Assembly: GCA_900554205.1 (NCBI GenBank)
Contig: USGM01000037.1
Location: 1-25,738, forward strand
DNA length: 25,738 nucleotides
Direction: 5' to 3'
Source: an uncultured Lachnospiraceae bacterium
Lineage (GTDB): Bacteria; Bacillota; Clostridia; Lachnospirales; Lachnospiraceae
Shown one piece after another: positions 23,714-25,738 of this stretch (position 1 is the stretch's first letter; every line of letters begins with the position of its first letter). The position numbers and the translations under genes are program-made. The notes under the pieces were generated by a model, which did not search any database, was not told the DNA's origin, and saw nothing but the letters and a program-made list of their open reading frames with translations.

Positions 23714-24498
23714 AACACATTGACTTAAATACAGAAATGATTCATAAAGGCGCCCTGATTCTTGTCAATCCGGCGTATGCCATAACCGAAGAGCCGACAA
23801 ATACCCTGATTCCCGCCTGTGATGCCGTACCTGACATTCTGTTGGACAGAAGCGCCGCCGTCCTGCTGAACCAGCTGATGCACGAAATCCACGGCTGGCG
23901 TTCGATTGTCCCGGTGAGCGGCTACCGCCCCCTGTGGGAACAGCAGAATATCTGGGATGACTCCCTGCGCGACAGCGGTTTGGAATTTACCAGAAAGTAC
24001 GTCGCCGTTCCCGGTCACAGCGAGCACCAGACCGGACTGGCGATCGACCTCGGTCTGAAGCAGAAGCATATTGACTTTATCTGTCCTGAATTCCCCTATA
24101 CGGGAGTCTGCCAGACCTTCCGGGAAAAGGCGGCAGACTATGGGTTTATCCTGCGCTACCCCGCCGGAAAGGAGACAGTCACGGGCATCGGCCATGAACC
24201 GTGGCATTTCCGCTATGTAGGCATTCCCCATGCGCAGATCATGAGGGAAAATGGACTGACTCTGGAAGAATATATCGAATTTATCCGACAATATCCCTAT
24301 GACAGCAGACCCTACCGGCTGCAATGTGGCTCAAAGGAAATTCAGGTCAGCTACCTTCCAGCAGCCGGAGCAACCGACGTGGAAATCTCCGGAGATCATC
24401 CCTATACTGTGTCCGGCAACAATGTCGATGGTTTTATACTGACAGAATGGAGGTTGCGAAGCAGAAATGCAGAAACAAAAGAATTACGTCTGGCTTGA
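23710..24498 (+). CDS. vanXY: VanXY-type D,D-dipeptidase/D,D-carboxypeptidase
   Basis: The 262-residue M15-family metallopeptidase shows the zinc-site pattern S-x-H-x-x-G-x-A-x-D in GHSEHQTGLAIDLG (H106, D113) and the downstream G-H-E-P-W-H-F-R-Y motif (catalytic E163, third ligand H166). An Arg in SGYRP (R73) precedes them. There is no signal peptide or transmembrane segment, so it is cytoplasmic, as in the VanC and VanG systems. It should remove D-Ala-D-Ala and trim pentapeptides ending in D-Ala. Its start overlaps vanG (ATGA) and its end overlaps vanT by 32 bp. The ~60-residue C-terminal extension after FIRQYPYD is not obviously a known domain. Confidence 0.92.
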   Translation: MKHIDLNTEMIHKGALILVNPAYAITEEPTNTLIPACDAVPDILLDRSAAVLLNQLMHEIHGWRSIVPVSGYRPLWEQQNIWDDSLRDSGLEFTRKYVAVPGHSEHQTGLAIDLGLKQKHIDFICPEFPYTGVCQTFREKAADYGFILRYPAGKETVTGIGHEPWHFRYVGIPHAQIMRENGLTLEEYIEFIRQYPYDSRPYRLQCGSKEIQVSYLPAAGATDVEISGDHPYTVSGNNVDGFILTEWRLRSRNAETKELRLA

Positions 24499-25738
24499 CC
24501 GCTTCCGGCTCATCGCCGCCCTGCTTGTCATTGCCATACACACCTCTCCGCTGGCTTCCTTCAGCGGGGAGGCCGACTTTTTCCTTACAAGAGTGCTGGC
24601 AAGGATTGCCGTCCCCTTTTTCCTCATGGTGACGGGCTTTTTCTTTCCCTCCGATCCAGATAAGCTTCGGAAAAGCCTGAAAAAGCTCTGTCTGCTGTAC
24701 GGCGGCTCTATCCTTCTCTATCTCCCGCTCGGACTCTATGCCGGACATTACCGCGCGCTGTATCTCACCGATGCCCTGCGGATGCTGCTCTTTGACGGAA
24801 GCTTTTACCATCTGTGGTACTTTCCCGCCGCTATTACAGGGATAATTCTTGTATTTGCGTTGAAGCGTGTGCTGAGGCTGCGCTGGGTCTGTGTCATCTC
24901 CGTGGTTCTCTATGTCATCGGACTGTTCGGCGACAGCTACTTTGGACTGGCGGAAAAGCTCCCGCCGGTAAAGGCCGCCTATGAGGGAATGTTCCGGCTT
25001 TTCTCCTACACGAGAAACGGCATTTTCATGGCACCGGTCTTCCTTGTTCTGGGCATCCTGATACGGAAATATGGCCTAAAAGCTCTTCGCCTGTCCGCAC
25101 TTCGCTACGCGCTCTGTCTGCTCGTTAGCTTCGCCTGCTTGACAGCGGAGGCCTTTACACTGCATAATCTCCAGTTACAGCGTCATGACAGCATGTATGT
25201 GTTCCTGCTTCCCGTGATGGCATCGCTGTTCCTGTTGCTGCTCGCGCTGCCGGAGGGCGCCGCGCCACGCAGGACTACTGTCGTCCCCGCTGCCAGCGCC
25301 GCCGTGCCGCGCAGGACTACTGCCGTCCCCACTGCCGGAGCCGCCACACCGCGTAAGGCAGCCATTGCCTCCGCCGCGATGTGGATCTACCTTCTCCATC
25401 CCGCCTTTATCGTCCTTGTGCGGGCCGCGGCAAAGCTGCTGCACCTCACCGGGCTTTTGGTGGACAACAGCCTGCTTCACTATCTGGCGGTCTCTATTTT
25501 ATCAGTTGCCGTCGGTCTTGCTTTGAGCTTTCTGCAGACACGCTTCTTCTCAAAGCGCTGGATGGCGCAGCGTCTCGCAAAGACTGCCTCCCCCACCTCC
25601 CGCGCATGGATTGAACTGGATCTTGACGCTCTGCGGCAGAATGTAGTTCTTTTGCAGAAATGCGTTCCCGACGGCTGCAGGCTGATGCCGGCGGTAAAGG
25701 CTAATGCCTACGGGCACGGCGCCATCCCCATTGCAAGG
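24467..25738 (+). CDS. vanT: VanT-type membrane serine racemase, N-terminal part (cut by window end)
   Basis: From ATG at 24467 the frame is open to the window end (424 residues). Residues 1 to about 365 form an acyltransferase-3-like membrane domain (MQKQKNYVWLDRFRLIAALL, about ten helices), thought to bring L-Ser to the racemase. Residues from about 380 begin an alanine-racemase-type PLP domain (RAWIELDLDALRQNV), with the PLP lysine K411 in AVKANAYGHG. The rest lies outside the window. The loop before the last helices carries an imperfect 42-bp tandem repeat. GGAGG lies 13 bases before the ATG, a long spacing, so coupling to vanXY through the overlap is likely. Confidence 0.92.
   Translation, partial: MQKQKNYVWLDRFRLIAALLVIAIHTSPLASFSGEADFFLTRVLARIAVPFFLMVTGFFFPSDPDKLRKSLKKLCLLYGGSILLYLPLGLYAGHYRALYLTDALRMLLFDGSFYHLWYFPAAITGIILVFALKRVLRLRWVCVISVVLYVIGLFGDSYFGLAEKLPPVKAAYEGMFRLFSYTRNGIFMAPVFLVLGILIRKYGLKALRLSALRYALCLLVSFACLTAEAFTLHNLQLQRHDSMYVFLLPVMASLFLLLLALPEGAAPRRTTVVPAASAAVPRRTTAVPTAGAATPRKAAIASAAMWIYLLHPAFIVLVRAAAKLLHLTGLLVDNSLLHYLAVSILSVAVGLALSFLQTRFFSKRWMAQRLAKTASPTSRAWIELDLDALRQNVVLLQKCVPDGCRLMPAVKANAYGHGAIPIAR
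25256..25381 (+). repeat. In-frame 42-bp tandem repeat inside vanT
   Basis: Three 14-residue units follow each other: GAAPRRTTVVPAAS (25256-25297), AAVPRRTTAVPTAG (25298-25339) and a diverged AATPRKAAIAS... (from 25340). The first two units are nearly identical at DNA level. They form an Ala/Pro/Arg-rich linker between membrane helices. Confidence 0.85.

Noticed and set aside
25256..25381. Repeat units as a small CRISPR array
   Set aside because: The units are contiguous without spacers, diverge progressively and stay in frame within vanT.

Overview
The window looks like the chromosome of an anaerobic Firmicute of the Clostridia, most likely a gut Lachnospiraceae-type organism. The evidence is family content: a bile-salt-hydrolase-type Ntn hydrolase, a CD1871A-like small CXXC protein, a VanG-type D-Ala-D-Ser cluster, and OmpR-type two-component systems with AAGGAG ribosome sites. 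Species cannot be named from this sequence alone. The left ~9.3 kb is visibly AT-rich. From about 9.4 kb rightward the sequence is clearly more GC-rich, apart from an AT-richer stretch around the ABC exporter, so the window is a mosaic.

Left part (1-4.5 kb). A cupin tail ends at a strong terminator. A minus-strand operon then encodes a 47-residue CXXC membrane peptide, a polyferredoxin-type membrane protein and a thioredoxin-like lipoprotein, which together look like a transmembrane redox relay. It is divergent from a response regulator/histidine kinase pair, with overlapping promoter elements between them.

Accessory zone (4.5-9.3 kb). This is a patch of broken and small genes: a membrane-protein fragment, a small Xre regulator, a scrambled rhuM remnant, a 4-TM protein, a truncated lipoprotein, a Nudix hydrolase, and an AraC-type gene with an early stop and an internal in-frame deletion. 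It ends with an apparently intact type II restriction-modification pair. The m5C methyltransferase carries its own N-terminal HTH, and the nuclease is convergent to it.

Central housekeeping block (9.4-16.2 kb). A patatin-like lipase is followed on the minus strand by an O-antigen-ligase-like membrane protein with an AI-2E-type permease. Next comes the tightly packed series rRNA m5C methyltransferase, choloylglycine hydrolase, RluA-type pseudouridine synthase.

Right part (16.2-25.7 kb). A minus-strand histidine kinase, response regulator and ABC exporter (with an altered Walker A) stand back to back with a plus-strand vanR-vanS-vanG-vanXY-vanT cluster. The last gene is cut by the window edge. 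VanR/VanS would sense glycopeptide damage. VanT would make D-Ser, VanG would join D-Ala to D-Ser, and VanXY would remove D-Ala-D-Ala precursors. A strong terminator-like hairpin sits between vanS and vanG, just upstream of the vanG start and downstream of a tandem TGTAAG box. This makes a regulated leader or attenuator the most intriguing regulatory hypothesis in the window.
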